DNA from: Monosporascus cannonballus
Lineage: Eukaryota > Ascomycota > Sordariomycetes > Xylariales
DNA: 64,000 nt
Reading direction: 5' to 3'
NCBI GenBank assembly: GCA_004154925.1
Contig: QJNS01000215.1
Coordinates: 62,001 to 126,000 of the forward strand
The notes below the pieces were generated by a model. It did not search any database. It was not told the origin of the DNA and saw only the letters and a list, made by a program, of their open reading frames with translations. Numbering within the stretch: the stretch's first letter is position 1; each line of letters starts with the position of its first letter. Below are positions 13,937 to 26,450 of this stretch, one piece after another. Position numbers and translations under genes: made by a program.

Positions 13937-14647
13937 AAGGTTTTTTCAATATCGTATAATAAATATGACGTATTTCCTTAATGACAAAAGGTTTACTCGA
14001 AATTTAGCCGGGATTTTTTTTAAATAGGTTAATTGCATATATATTTATTTAATTTTCTTTTAATTTATTTATTAATTACCAAATTTTCGTTTCAACGTAT
14101 TTTTATTATGTAATAAGATATTTGCATTATTTGTTTTATAATTTTAATTCTATTAATAATGCGATAATAATTGTGATATTTAAAATTAATTTAGAATAAA
14201 TGCCCAAAAAACAACAGATTATTCTCCCTTACGCCGCGGGTATTAGTCGAAGGTATAAATATATTGTGTTCCCGATATAATACGTATTAATTCTCGTATT
14301 AATTACGATCTTATTATAGTTAATATAAAGTTAATCTTCTCAAGATATAGTGGTAAACCTTTTTGCAAACGTCGTAAATGCGAGAACGTTCTTTTAAGTA
14401 ATAAATATATTACACAAACGCGAAATCGTAACGGAAAATTCCTTCCGAAAAGTCCTGATGAAAAGGCCGTAAAAAATGCCTAATAAATATTACGAACTAA
14501 AAGTCGTCGTAATAAAGCGACTTGACATAAACAGTATTCCGAACCGGAACTTATTATCTAAGATAAAACTTATAGAAATATTGTAAATACCGCCAATAAT
14601 TTGTTATAAGTTCCACTTTTTATAACATATTAATTTTCGTATTAATT
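13937..14647. other. AT-rich gap between element A and a split gene
   Basis: Mostly RIPped. A short frame beginning ATG at 14200 (MPKKQQIILPYAAGISRR...) is the only coding-like piece and could be an upstream exon of the split gene that follows. A tandem TATTAATTCTCGTATTAATTACG motif lies at about 14285-14308 and a single copy near 14630; its inverted, un-RIPped counterpart is at 29743-29767. Confidence 0.4.
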
Positions 14648-15155
14648 ATGTTTAATCGTTTATAAAACAAATACCTTAAGTAGCTTACAGCTTCATATGA
14701 TATCGATTTTAAATTATATTCTGGAACAGTGAAAGTAGTTATAGATAATTCAGACTGGTTATTTTGTGAATTCCCTAGTTCAAACAATGATCTTTTATGG
14801 GCGTCCATTAACGGAAAATATGAATTTGTTCTTGAAAAAAAGATTTCGGAGGACGAACAAAGCGCCTTATTATACTGAGATAATGCGGCTCGCCGTTATC
14901 TTTATTTTCTTAAGTTCGAAAACAAATTGAGGTTGATAATTAACGATGCGGCATATGCCATAGGCGAAAACTTTTCTAAGCTATTAGTACTTACTTCGGA
15001 TGAATTCAACGTTATACTGTTAATTGTAGAAAAGGTAAATTTTTTAGTATTATTTTTCTAGTTTATTTTTTATTTTGCTTGATCTTTGACTTTTTTATAT
15101 ATTTAACTAATATTTCTTAGATGCTTGGTCGTAAGCTTAAGCTTAACCTACATTC
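14648..15155 (+). pseudogene. Left half of a gene split by element C
   Basis: From about 14684 the plus strand reads as ordinary protein (for example DNSDWLFCEFPSS, SINGKYEFVLEKKISEDEQS, then past one TGA, DNAARRYLYFLKFENKLRL, INDAAYAIGENFSKLLVL). It runs to an exon end at 15034 (AAG|GTAAAT). An 86-bp intron (15035-15120) has the branch site TTAACTAAT and acceptor TTCTTAG. The next exon starts in the same phase (MLGRKLKLNLHS) and stops dead at the insertion point 15155. Stops at 14663, 14681 and near 14876 fit RIP leakage from the flanking repeats. ATG 14648 is a possible start, but earlier exons may be lost. The protein resumes at 29604. I do not recognise the family, so no function is offered. 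Confidence 0.65.
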
Positions 15156-15488
15156 TGTGACGGCTAGGCGGTTTAACCAACTATTAAACCTTAGTCGTAC
15201 GGGTTTATATTAGCAGGAGTATCGTGGGAATCTAAGCAATAGATATAGTAACGTATTACGCCTCGTAATTCTAAGAGTGCCTTAGGTAACAATATTATAT
15301 TACAAACTGAAGCTATCTAAATTATGGAAGTAATAAGCGTATATATTTTGATTTAGTAAGTTAGTGATCCGGCTTACTGGCTTACCACCAGTAAGTTAAT
15401 AATTTATTACGTAACCTGCCCCGCCGCACAGTTATAGTTGGGTCGTAATAGGCCGTTTTTGGAAACCGTGGTTCGTTAGATTACAACA
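15156..15488 (-). repeat. Left (3') LTR of element C
   Basis: 333 bp, TGTGACGG...TTACAACA, matching 29212-29598 with mainly G-to-A and C-to-T differences and fewer units of the internal 35-bp minisatellite. The preceding CATTC is the target duplication. Confidence 0.9.
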
Positions 15489-15635
15489 TAATTCTTTCCT
15501 TTTATAAATCTTATTTTTAAGACTTTTTTTCTTTTAGGAAGCTTTTTGCATTTATCTAATATATCTTTCGGTATATCCAAATATCCTTTCCGTAAATCAG
15601 AATAACGATTTACCTAAGTTAATTTAATTAAATTA

Positions 15636-15839
15636 TGAAAATACAGCCCCCATAAGAATAAGGCTGATAGCTAACCAGCCACCGATCAGCTACCGACCCA
15701 CTTATTAATATAAATTTACCATCTGGCAACTAATAAAAAACGCCAGATAAAAATAACTTAATATATTTACTTTTTGGAATTTGCTTTACGATTAATCAGA
15801 AATTACCTTACTTAACTTATAGTTATTTATTATCTTATA
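15636..15839 (+). repeat. 5' LTR of element B
   Basis: 204 bp, TGAAAATACAGCCCC...ATCTTATA, aligned with the three other copies of this LTR family in the window; strongly RIPped. Confidence 0.88.
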
Positions 15840-17086
15840 ACTTTTTTATTTATTATAAAAAATAACGCGATAATTACTAGAAACAAAGCTTACCGATTAC
15901 AAAACGAACTTAGGTTATTAATCGAAAAAATTGCCGATCGGAACCTAACCGACGAACGATCGATTACGGTACGGGAACAGGCGAAAAAGCTTATAACGGA
16001 ACCATAACGGGCAAAAAACCATAATCCCCGGGATCTCGAATTACCTTACATATGTAATAAAAATACGTCTCGATAACCGTTAATTAAATGGTGGAAAAAC
16101 GGGCGTAATATAACGAACGCGTCCTGGAATTTAAAGCAAAAAAAGGTTAAACTTTTTAGAAATAATCAAATTTTAAAAATTATTCGTTAACAAAATAAAT
16201 AGTACTTAGAATTATTTCGATATTTAGCTAAATATTAAATAATAATATAAATTAAAAATTAAACTTTTATAAATTAATTGTAATATCGTTATAAAAACCC
16301 AAAAATAATAAGCGAATATTGCATTATAATTATCCTAAATTTTCTAAATACGCGTTGATTAAAAAGAATTAAATAAAAATTATTACAAAAGTTTACGTCT
16401 AAAGGCTAAGACGAAATGCCTTTATTTATATCCAATAGGCCATAGGCCATATAAACGTTTTTATTACGAACGTATAACAATTATATTACGTTATGCTTAA
16501 TTATTTTAATTACGAAAAAAATTTAAAAATAAAGAATTTATAAATTTTTATTAGGAACAAGTACGTAAATCTTAATTTTTTCGATAAGGAATATAAAAAA
16601 TAATATATAGAATTACAATAACCATCTAATTAATTATTGTTAAATTTTTACGTTAAATAAAAACTTTTAATTTATAAAATAAAGTTTATCGACATGTTTA
16701 ACTCGGAAAATAATCGGAATAATAAATATTATATTTTTAATTATTTTTACAAATTAATACCAAGGTTATAAAATACTTTAGTACGAAAAAACTTTATATT
16801 AAAACGAATTAATAACGTAATAAATAAGCTAAATTATTACCAGAACACTGAAAAACAGGCGAAAAAAAACCGATTATTTTCCGTTAAAGGCATTAATAAA
16901 AATAAACGATTTTATTTTAACGTTTTCGCAAAAAAAGATTCCTAAAGCAAATTAAAAATATTACATTAAAATAATAACAATTGCAAATATTCTTATATTC
17001 GGAAGGCAGATAATTGCCGATTTAATTCCGATCGAAATAAGTCCGTACGATTTAATCTTTTTAATTTTTATAAAAGCCTATTTAAA

Positions 17087-17128
17087 TATTATAACTATAA
17101 GAAACCAGGTTATAAAAACGTAAATTAT
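17087..17128 (+). pseudogene. RIP-converted gag CCHC zinc knuckle (element B)
   Basis: The frame reads YYNYKKPGYKNVNY, which lines up with a knuckle of the form C-Y-N-C-G-K-P-G-H-x4-C: each of the three Cys (TGT/TGC) and the His (CAC/CAT) has become Tyr (TAT/TAC). The equivalent site in element A (8060-8101) reads CYNYKKLNYKNINY and keeps the first Cys. Retroviral-type gag knuckles bind the RNA genome; none of these could. Confidence 0.75.
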
Positions 17129-20100
17129 AAATTAAAAAAAGATACGAAAACCTTATTATTTCGGCCATACGGAAACCAACTTCCGAAGGCCGTATAAAAT
17201 GTTATAATATATAACGATAAATTAAATTAATCTCCAGACGTAAACCTAAAAAAGAAGCCGGAATAAACGTATACGTCCAATCCATTTCGGCTAATAACTA
17301 TAGGACGGTCGGAATAAAGCCACCTTTTAAAAAGGATTTATTAAAATAAATACGAGAAATATAATATTATAAATAAATATAAATGCCGGAGCATAAGTAA
17401 ATATTATAAGCAAAAAAGTAAGGAGAAAAATAAATTTTTAATTAATTTCCGTAAATATTCCGGGCGTTATTAACGTTAACGGCGTATATATTAAGTATTA
17501 TAAGGTTTACGAAATTCCTGTTAATATAATAAATAATAACGGGAATAAATAAAAATTTAAATACGTTTATTTCATAATATATCGTAATCGGACAACGTTC
17601 GAACTTTTATTATTTATACTCGGAATAAATAAAGTAAGAATTTTGCTAAATATAATTATATATTAATAATTATTCGAATTATTATAAAAAGTTTATAAAT
17701 TAAAAATAATAAACTTGACATTTTTTAATAATAAATATATACTGTTAACTTAATATACCTAGCCGAAAAGCTAAATATCCCTTAATTCGAGACATAATAA
17801 AAATAAGGATTAATTAACTTTTTTATATACCTAAAGAATTTCCGGCAAATATATTCCAAAGAAATAACCAAAAGAATATATTAATTACTAAGGGTACAAT
17901 ATATAATAAATTTAATTCTAAAGAAAATACCTTTATTCGGCCTAATTTACTTTATTTCGGAGGCCTAAAAGAAAATATTCGAAAAATATATTTAAGAAAA
18001 TCTAAAAATAAGCCGGATATGTTATTCGAAAATGCATATAAAGGTATTAATATTATTTATACCTAAAAAGGAAAGCAATTTTTAATTATACGTTAATTAT
18101 AAGGGGTTAAATCGGATAACAATAAAAAACCGATACCTTTTATGTTTATTTTTAAAAATATTTATTATCGTATTAAAATTAAGAAAACCGATTAATAAAA
18201 ATTTATTTTCCGAACGTAGTATAAATAATTTAAATATATAGTTATATTATTTGATTTTATTAATACGCCAGTTACGTTTTACGCTTATATATATAAAATA
18301 TTTATTAGATTAATTACCTATATATAGGTAATATATTTAAATTATATAATTATTTATTCAGATAAAAAAATATACGAAATATTTTCAATTAATTTACAAA
18401 CGGTAATTATAATATTAACTATTTGCTAAAACGTTTAAATACGAATCTTTTTAAAAAGAATTATAATTTATAATTAATACCAACAGTTTAAAAATAAACT
18501 GCCGACGGATTAATACTATTAAAATATGGCTAAAGCTAAAGTTAATTTATCATATTTAAATATTTTTACGATTTACGAATTTTTATCGGAAATTTATTGT
18601 CTATTAATTACGTATTACCGAATTTATTATTAGGTTTTCAAAAAGGGCGCAAGGCAAAAAAAAATAATAGAATTCCGGTAACTCGAAAAAGTTAAAAAGA
18701 CGTTCCAGAATTTAAAAAATACCTTTTAGTCGGCGAACATTTTCCGATATTAAAATAATACTAAAAATACTAGGATTAAAATAAATACCTTAATAAAAAT
18801 TATATTAAGAATATTTTTATAAAAATACGAAAAGAATTAACGTTTAATTATATATTAATTATAAAAATTTAATTTAATCAAAAAACGGTAAGTTACGAAA
18901 TAATAAAAATTATTAGTAATTATAAAAAATTTAAGATATTAACGGCAACACCTTAAAAGTACGGAAAGAAATTTATTAATATTTATTAATTATATGGCAT
19001 TAAAAAACATAATAAAGATACCGGCGCATTACCTTAAAAAGAGGTTAACTTAATAGGTTTATTCTCTTGTATAATTTGATTTTAAAATCTAATACAGACT
19101 AGACGCCGTTAACTGGGCAGATAAATTATTTAAACGCCCGGTTTATATATTAAAGGAAATTACCTATAAAAATATAATGTTTACGTTATTTAAGAAATTC
19201 GGACTTACGAATAATATGCCGAAAAACGTACGGAAAACGGTTATAGATATATAAGATAATTTAAAATATTATAAAAAAAGTCCTTATAAGAATAACGCAA
19301 AGTTTATTTATTATAAAATTCCTAAATAAATTTGAGGTAACGAAAATTTAATTAATTATTATTAATATAAAGAAAATAAAAAGCTTTCATTATATAATTA
19401 TAGGATATTTTCGAAAGAAAAAGAAAAATAAAAAATTATATATCTACCGAACTTATCGCTTGCGAATAATAATATAAATGCAAATTATAATAATAATACA
19501 ATTAACGGTTAAATAACGGTAATCATAAAATATAAGTATATTACGATCGAATTCCGAAATATTTAAGAAAAAAGAAACTAATATTGAAATTATTATTTAT
19601 AATTAATATATTTTATGTTTTTTAACAAAAAAGTTATATAAGGACGAAACGACATTTTAACCGAAAGTTTTCCGACAATTTTACGATCAGGTTCGAAAAT
19701 TGCAAATTAAGAACTTAAATATTATAAAGCTAATACGGATAACTAAATGCTAAACCGGAAGAAAAAGATTTTGAACTTAAATAAAGTTTTATATTATCGG
19801 AATAAATTCGTAATCCTATCGTAAAATATTTTACGAAAAAAATTAATTAATTAACATCATAATAATTTAAAAATAAAATATATAGGATATATCCGTACGT
19901 TGAAATAAATAACTAAAAAGTTTTATTAAGAAGATATAACGAATAACATCCGAAAATATATTAAGTAATGTCCGAATTACCAAAATATAATAAAATTATG
20001 CCATAAATTATATGGATAATTATAACTTTTACCGTTATCTGAATAACGTTTTTAAGAAATTTCGTTAAATTTTATCACAGGATTTCCCAAAAGCCTAGGT

Positions 20101-21709
20101 TTAAATAAGCTAAAATACGATGTAATTTTAGTAATCGTTAACCGCTTTACGAAATTAAAATTATTTATCCTTACGGTTAAAACCTTAACCGTAACCGAAT
20201 TAGCTCGATTACTTTATAATAAAGTTAAATATAAATTCGCTACGCCAACCGGAATTATTAACGAATTAATTTTATGCGAAATTTTATAAAAAACGAAGAA
20301 TAAAACGGCAAATATTAATTATTTACTATTTATAAACCGATAAGTATATAAAATATATTTTTTAAGTTTTAAAATATTACTTCCGTAATTATATTAATAA
20401 ATATTAAAATAATTAAATAAAACTATTATAAAATACGGAATTAGTATATAATAATATACGGAATGCGTTTACCGGCCGCTTTCCGTTCGAAGCCCTATAT
20501 AGGTATTATTTAAAGATAATAAAATATTTTTTATAAAGGTTTAAAAAATAATTATAAAAAGTTAAAAATGTTTCGAAAAAACGGCCATTATTCATCGAAC
20601 AATATACAAATATTAGAAAAAGAATAACTGCAGCCAAGAAAGAATATTATAATTAATACTATACATATAAAATTTTAATTAAGGTAATAAATAAATTTAT
20701 CGACTAAAAACTTTAAATTCAAGAATTAAAAATTTATATTTATTTATATCCGTATTATAATTAAAAAATAAATACGTTTTTAAACTTACAAAATAATTTT
20801 TCTTATTAAATATTAATAGATATATAATATATTTTTAATATTCTTATTAAAACCGTAATATAATTAAAAACCGGATAACGTTTAAATAATGTTATTGGAC
20901 TTAATAATGAAATTAAAAAAATAAATAATAAAGAATATTATTTATTATTAAGATAACCAGAGGTAACGTAAATATCTAATTAAATAAGAAAGCTGGCCCG
21001 CCGAATATAATACGTAAAAACCTCGAAGATATTTCGAATACGCGTTTAAAATATTATAGCATTATAAAAAAATTAAATACGTATATAAAAATAAAACAAC
21101 CTAAAAACCGTAAGATAATAACAACCCGATCGGAAATTAATTACTTAATAATTATAAAAATCATAAACAATAATTTTAAGTAAAATTAAAATATTAATAT
21201 TAAAATATTTTTAATTATATAACTATTTTTAAATTTTTAGTAAATAATTATTTTATTATATACCGATTGGAAACTTATAAAAAATATAAAAAAATTAAAT
21301 TTTTATTTCGAAAATAAAATTTCGCGTTTAATGATTAAGCTTTACGTTAATTAACTTTTAATAATCGTATTAGACAAATTAATACAGAAATATTAGAAAA
21401 GAAATCGGAAAACATATAACGGCAAAAAGCGGATATATTTATTAAATGTATTAAATGTAAAACCTGGAAAAAACTTAAAAATATTTTACTTTTTATAAGA
21501 AATAAGGCCTAAGTAACCGGAATATAATTTGTTTTTAGTTGGAAATAAGGCGTCGTTTTTAAAACGTTTAATATATTTGGGTTTAGTAATAATTTCGCCG
21601 GATAGAACCGTTTTTTAATTATAATTATTAATAAATATTAGAAATTTCGTTAAAACGTCGGAAAACGGGCGGAAAATATTTATAAACGGGAAGTGTAACG
21701 GTATAATAG

Positions 21710-22128
21710 TGTTACAGGAACAGGGGTTCCTGTCTCGAGGGAACCAACTTTTAAGGCCTAGCGCAGACCTCTTACGGCTAAACTCCGGAAGGGAGTTCTT
21801 GGCCTGATTGATGTGATCTAGGTGATCTGATGGATTGATCAGATCACATAGATCACGTAGATCCACGACATACTCACTTTGGAAATTGGGATATATAATA
21901 AATCGGTTTCTTATATAAATAGCACCTACTTAGTTTCGCTCCTTAGCTATTAATCTAAACTCTTAATTAAGAGGTAACTGTACCGTTTTTTAATTGAGGG
22001 AAAAGTTTTTAAATCTCTTTAACGAATAGACCACTAAATTATTCCTCGCCCTATTGTTACCTGCAAATCAAGAACCCTTTTCGGATACTGCTTATACCTC
22101 CAGGTGGATGTATGACAGGTTCGTTACA
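21710..22128. mobile_element. Solo LTR inserted in element B
   Basis: 419 bp starting TGTTACAGGAAC and ending ACAGGTTCGTTACA, with a perfect 5-bp target duplication AATAG (21705-21709 and 22129-22133). The flanks join to the sequence of element A at about 12780 with no gap, which confirms a clean insertion. Base composition is much less AT-rich than the host element, so it arrived after the main RIP episode or was too short to be targeted. It contains no gene; the open frame across 21615-21866 is incidental. Confidence 0.9.
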
Positions 22129-23074
22129 AATAGTTTTCGAAAATTACCTTATTTATACGGGTATCTCAAGATTACGTTTAATTAGAGATTAATTGCGGAA
22201 TAATAAGAAAAGGACCATAATATTTATAAAAACGATTTAAGTTTGCAAATTTATAAAATAACGTTAAAATTGGATTTTCGCAATTATAACGGACGATTAA
22301 AAATCGACCTTAATTATATCGAAACATTTATATTAGGTATTCGTAATATAAAACTTTTCGAATTCGTTAATTAGTTTTTAATTATCGTTATCGAAATAAA
22401 AAACTATTTAAGAAGTATTTTAAAGGACGATCGGAATTTAAATAAAAATTAAATAACGATATTAATAATATTAAAAATAATTACTTATCGCGCAAAAAGC
22501 TTTATAATTATAATTAATTATAACGTAATTTAAAGCGTCCGGAATTTAAACGCAAATTGTACGGTAATTAAAATAATATTATATTACGTAAATACAGTAC
22601 GGCTTATTACCGCCCGTAACACGATTAGTATTTATTTTATTATCGGCGTTAAAGAGATAGCGTTAAAAGAAATCCCAGTTTTTCTTAATGTTAAAATATT
22701 ATTTTTTAAAGAATTCCTTACGAGAAAAAACATAACGAACGGAGATAGTACGTAAAATAAACGGAGAAGACGAAATAAAAATAAAGAAAAAGAGGAGATC
22801 GAACGGAATACGTACGTAAAAAAATGAAAATATGGGCGCGAAAGGGGAAAAGAAAAGTAAATAAAATAGGGTTAAAAACGGATTATAATAAGAAATTAGG
22901 CGAAATATAATTAATTACATAATATGGTACGTATTAATTATTACGGTAATTATTTATAATATAATATAATAATGCATTATCGGCAAATATACGTGACCCG
23001 ATTTGCAAAACGTATTATATTAAATTAATAATAATGTTATTAAAATTTAATAATTAAAAGGAGTGGAATAATTA

Positions 23075-23278
23075 TAAAAATATAACCCTTATAATGATAA
23101 AGTTGGTAATTAACTAGCTACCGATTAGCTACCGATCTATTTATTAATATAAACCTATTATCTAGCAGTTAATGGGAAACGTTAGATGGAAATAACTTAA
23201 TACATTTACTTTTTGGAATCTGCTTTACGACTGGTCGGAGATCACCTTACCCAGTTCACAGCTATCTATTATTTTACA
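23075..23278 (+). repeat. 3' LTR of element B
   Basis: 204 bp, TAAAAATATAACCC...ATTTTACA, the RIPped partner of 15636-15839. Confidence 0.88.
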
Positions 23279-25799
23279 TAAATTTTAAAATGTTAATGCA
23301 ATATCTTATTTTTTTGGTTTTTCCCGGCAGCTTAATTATCAGATCATAAACGGGATTTTTCGTTATAAAAAATGTGTTCGTCGAAATTATTCGTATAACG
23401 GAACGAGAGTCCTTATTTTTATACTTAATCGTTATATCGTAAAGTCGAAAAAATTAAAAAAGAAAAAGCTAACGGCCGAAAAATTTCTGTGTGAAACTTT
23501 TGCGCGTTTTTCCCGTATACGTTATTAACGCCAGCATTATCAATCCCAAGATGCAAAATTTATCAATCGTATCCTTTAATTTTTGAACGATTTTAACAAC
23601 TTTGTACAATTAAAATCAGCACTTATAATCGAAATAGAGGCCTTAGATAAAATAAAGGTTATTAATTAAAATGCGGTAAACTAAGGGCTTTCTTCCTTAG
23701 ATCTTATGGATTGAAATACCATTATTTCGAGTGGTTTCGTCGTTACTGGTAAAAGTTTTTTAACAGGCATAAGGCGCCAATAAGACTTTTGGCGGGTTTC
23801 TAGGTATTTTCGAAATCCGGGTGCTTTTTCTATTTAATCAGATACTGGGTAAATTCATTGTGTTTTCGTATATCGAAAATTTTTTCTACATTATATATTT
23901 GTTCGTTTTTTATCTTAATGTCGTTTTATGCCGTATATACCTTAATTATATCTGCTGTTAACTTAAGTAAGGAGACGTAAAAAATTAAATGAAATTTGAT
24001 TTTTAGTAAAAGTTCCAATTATTAATCATTTTCTGAGATTTTCTTGGCTATTTTATATAAACCGATATATTCGAAATCGAATTTTTTATTAGGTTATTTT
24101 GTTTAAATGTTTTTTATGGCAATGAAAAAAAAAATTCGAAAATTAATTTCTTTTAACTTTTTTTAGTTATAATACTTATTTGTTTGATTTTATACGAATT
24201 CTAGTATTACTTTTATTTCTTGGTCCAGCCGTCGTAATTGTTTTAACGTAGAAATTATTTTAATATTAATTGGACTATTATTACCTATTTTTTTATAACT
24301 TTTTAGAATAAAACTAAAATTTATCTTCGTAAGTATTATCTTAATATTTTTATAATAACTAGTATTATAAGCTAATTAGGTAATAAATAACTTTTTAATC
24401 TAGCTATATTATTCGTAATTAATATAATATCGTAAGTAAATTTTTAAAGGTTAGTTTATTTATTCCGTTTATCCATTTATCTAAAGTTAAAATACGTTGG
24501 ATAACTTGTAGTTTAGGCCGATTTATACCATAAAGTTTTGCGAAAATTTAGATATAAATATCGATGCTTTATGTGGAATAGTTTCTACTAGCAATCCGTA
24601 TATATTAAAAATATATTTAAAAAAATATATGTTATTTATTCGGCGTTTATGTTTTTATGATATGGTAGGAAATAAGAAAATTTCGTAAATCGGTTGACGA
24701 TTACGAAAATACTGTCGTAATGTATTTCTGTAACTGGATTTTTTCATATAACAAATTTGGTAATAAAATCGAATATAACTAAATACCATAATTACTTTAC
24801 GATTAATAATAATTGTGATCTTTTATATAGCTTATATTATCGTATTTTTACTTTGGCGCAAATATCGTATTGCCGTATAATTTTGTATATAGTTATTTTT
24901 ATTTTAAACAAGGAATATGTACGTTAAAGCCGTTTTAAGGTTTTGTAAATCCCTGGATATTTACGTAGTTGATATTTATATATATTTCGTATTAAACCTT
25001 TCGGGTGTTTTTCTAAAATTTGTATTTTGTTCGTTTTTTGATTTTTTAGAAAACTATCGTTATACTGCTAGAACTTTTGGTACATATCAAAAGATATTAC
25101 CCGAATTATTGCATTCTGTTACGGGCGTAAATATCCTTTTGTAATAATATCAAAGATTATATAGTTAACTTTAACTAATTTCTCTTTAAGGTTTGGTCGC
25201 TTATTTAGGATATTTACGTTGCTATTTTCTAAACCCTTTTTATAAATAATAACGAAATCGAAATTCGCCATTTTTTTCGCATATCTTAATTATCGTTTTA
25301 TAAATTTCTTGGTTATAATAAAACGGATAAAATTTTGATAATCTATATAAATTTTAAACTAATGCAAATTTCCTTTTAAGAAATACCTAAATTTTCGAAA
25401 TGCTATAATCATGGCCATAGACTTTTTATTTAGAATATCGTAATTAAACTCGGTTTCTTTTAATTTATAAAAAAAATATAATAAAATAAAATTTACTTTA
25501 ATTATTTCGTTATCCGATTATTACGTTTACCGCGTAATCCGAAATATCGGTTTTTAATTTAATAAAGCAATTCAAATCGTACATAATTAATACTAGCTTA
25601 TTGATAATTGCATCCTTGATATTTTAAAATGTTTTTTGCGTATTTGGTGTTTATTTAACTTTTTTTTTCGTAAAGGTTATCAGGAATATAGCTATTTTAC
25701 TAAAGATTCGAATAAACTTTCTGTAATAATTAACGAATCTAAGAAATGTCCATATTTTTTTAACTATTCTTAACGTTTATCATTCTGTAATTGCGGCGA

Positions 25800-26450
25800 T
25801 CTTTTGGGGTCCATTTTAGTATATCTTAGAGTAATAATATATCCTAGATATTTTACTTTCTATTTGTAAAATTAATTTTTTTCTGTATTAATAAGTAATT
25901 TTACGTTTTATAAAACTTAAAAAACTCTATGAATATGTCCTGCATATATTTTTTCTGTTTTTAAGAAAATAAGAATATTGTCGAAAGAGCAAACGACGAA
26001 AATATCGAGATATTTTTATAATACGTAATTAACTATCCGTTAAAAACTTACTGGTATATTCGTAAATTCCATTAATATAACCAAATATTCAAATAATTCG
26101 TATTTCGTTTTAAAAATTATTTTTATTCGTATTTTTTTAATCTTAATAAGGTTATATTTATTTCTGAAATCGAATGCTGTAAATTATTTGGTTCCGTAAA
26201 ATCAGTTTTTTATTTTTGTAATCAGAAAGGATAACATTCGATCCTTAATAATAATATCGTTTAGTTATCGATAATTAATTATAAGTCGTAATTCTTCATT
26301 ATTTTTAGTACGAAAAATATGGGATATTTTATTAGTAATTTCGAAGATTAAATTTATCCTTTTTATAACTGATTTTCCAGGTATTTTCTAAAAATACGTA
26401 ATTCGTTTCCGTTACGGTTGTAAATAAGGTAAAATTTCGTCGAAAGTTTT
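25800..26450 (-). pseudogene. Reverse transcriptase remnant of element C
   Basis: Minus-strand reading gives FVVCSFDNILIFLK at about 25960-26005, the counterpart of the Gypsy Y-L-D-D-I-L-I-F-S catalytic block. Past a short spacer (HIHRVF, LLINTEKN, FYK) comes KVKYLGYI at about 25836-25859, the counterpart of the conserved V-x-Y-L-G-x-I segment downstream of the active site. Several stops and the loss of one catalytic Asp (D-D to D-N) show that it is dead. This remnant is what identifies element C as Ty3/Gypsy and fixes its orientation. Confidence 0.75.

Larger units (their letters stand above)
15636..23278 (+). mobile_element. Ty3/Gypsy LTR retrotransposon of the element A family, nested in element C (element B)
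   Basis: LTRs of 204 bp (15636-15839 and 23075-23278) match those of element A. The body is colinear with A: gag zinc knuckle at 17087-17128, reverse transcriptase at about 18030-18150 (LFIPKKE..., NYKGLNRITI) and about 18325-18360 (YLNYIIIYSD). It is interrupted by a solo LTR at 21710-22128; without it the length is 7219 bp. It sits 147 bp from the left LTR of element C, inside C. A clean 5-bp target duplication is not visible: TAAAT occurs at 15629-15633 and 23279-23283, but the left copy is 2 bp off the LTR edge. RIP damage is severe throughout. Confidence 0.88.

Noticed and set aside
15629..15633. TAAAT as target duplication of element B
   Set aside because: The left copy is two bases away from the LTR start, and AT-rich flanks make a chance match likely.
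24917..25144. 75-codon plus-strand frame
   Set aside because: Lies inside element C, opposite to its coding strand, and is made of RIP-biased codons.
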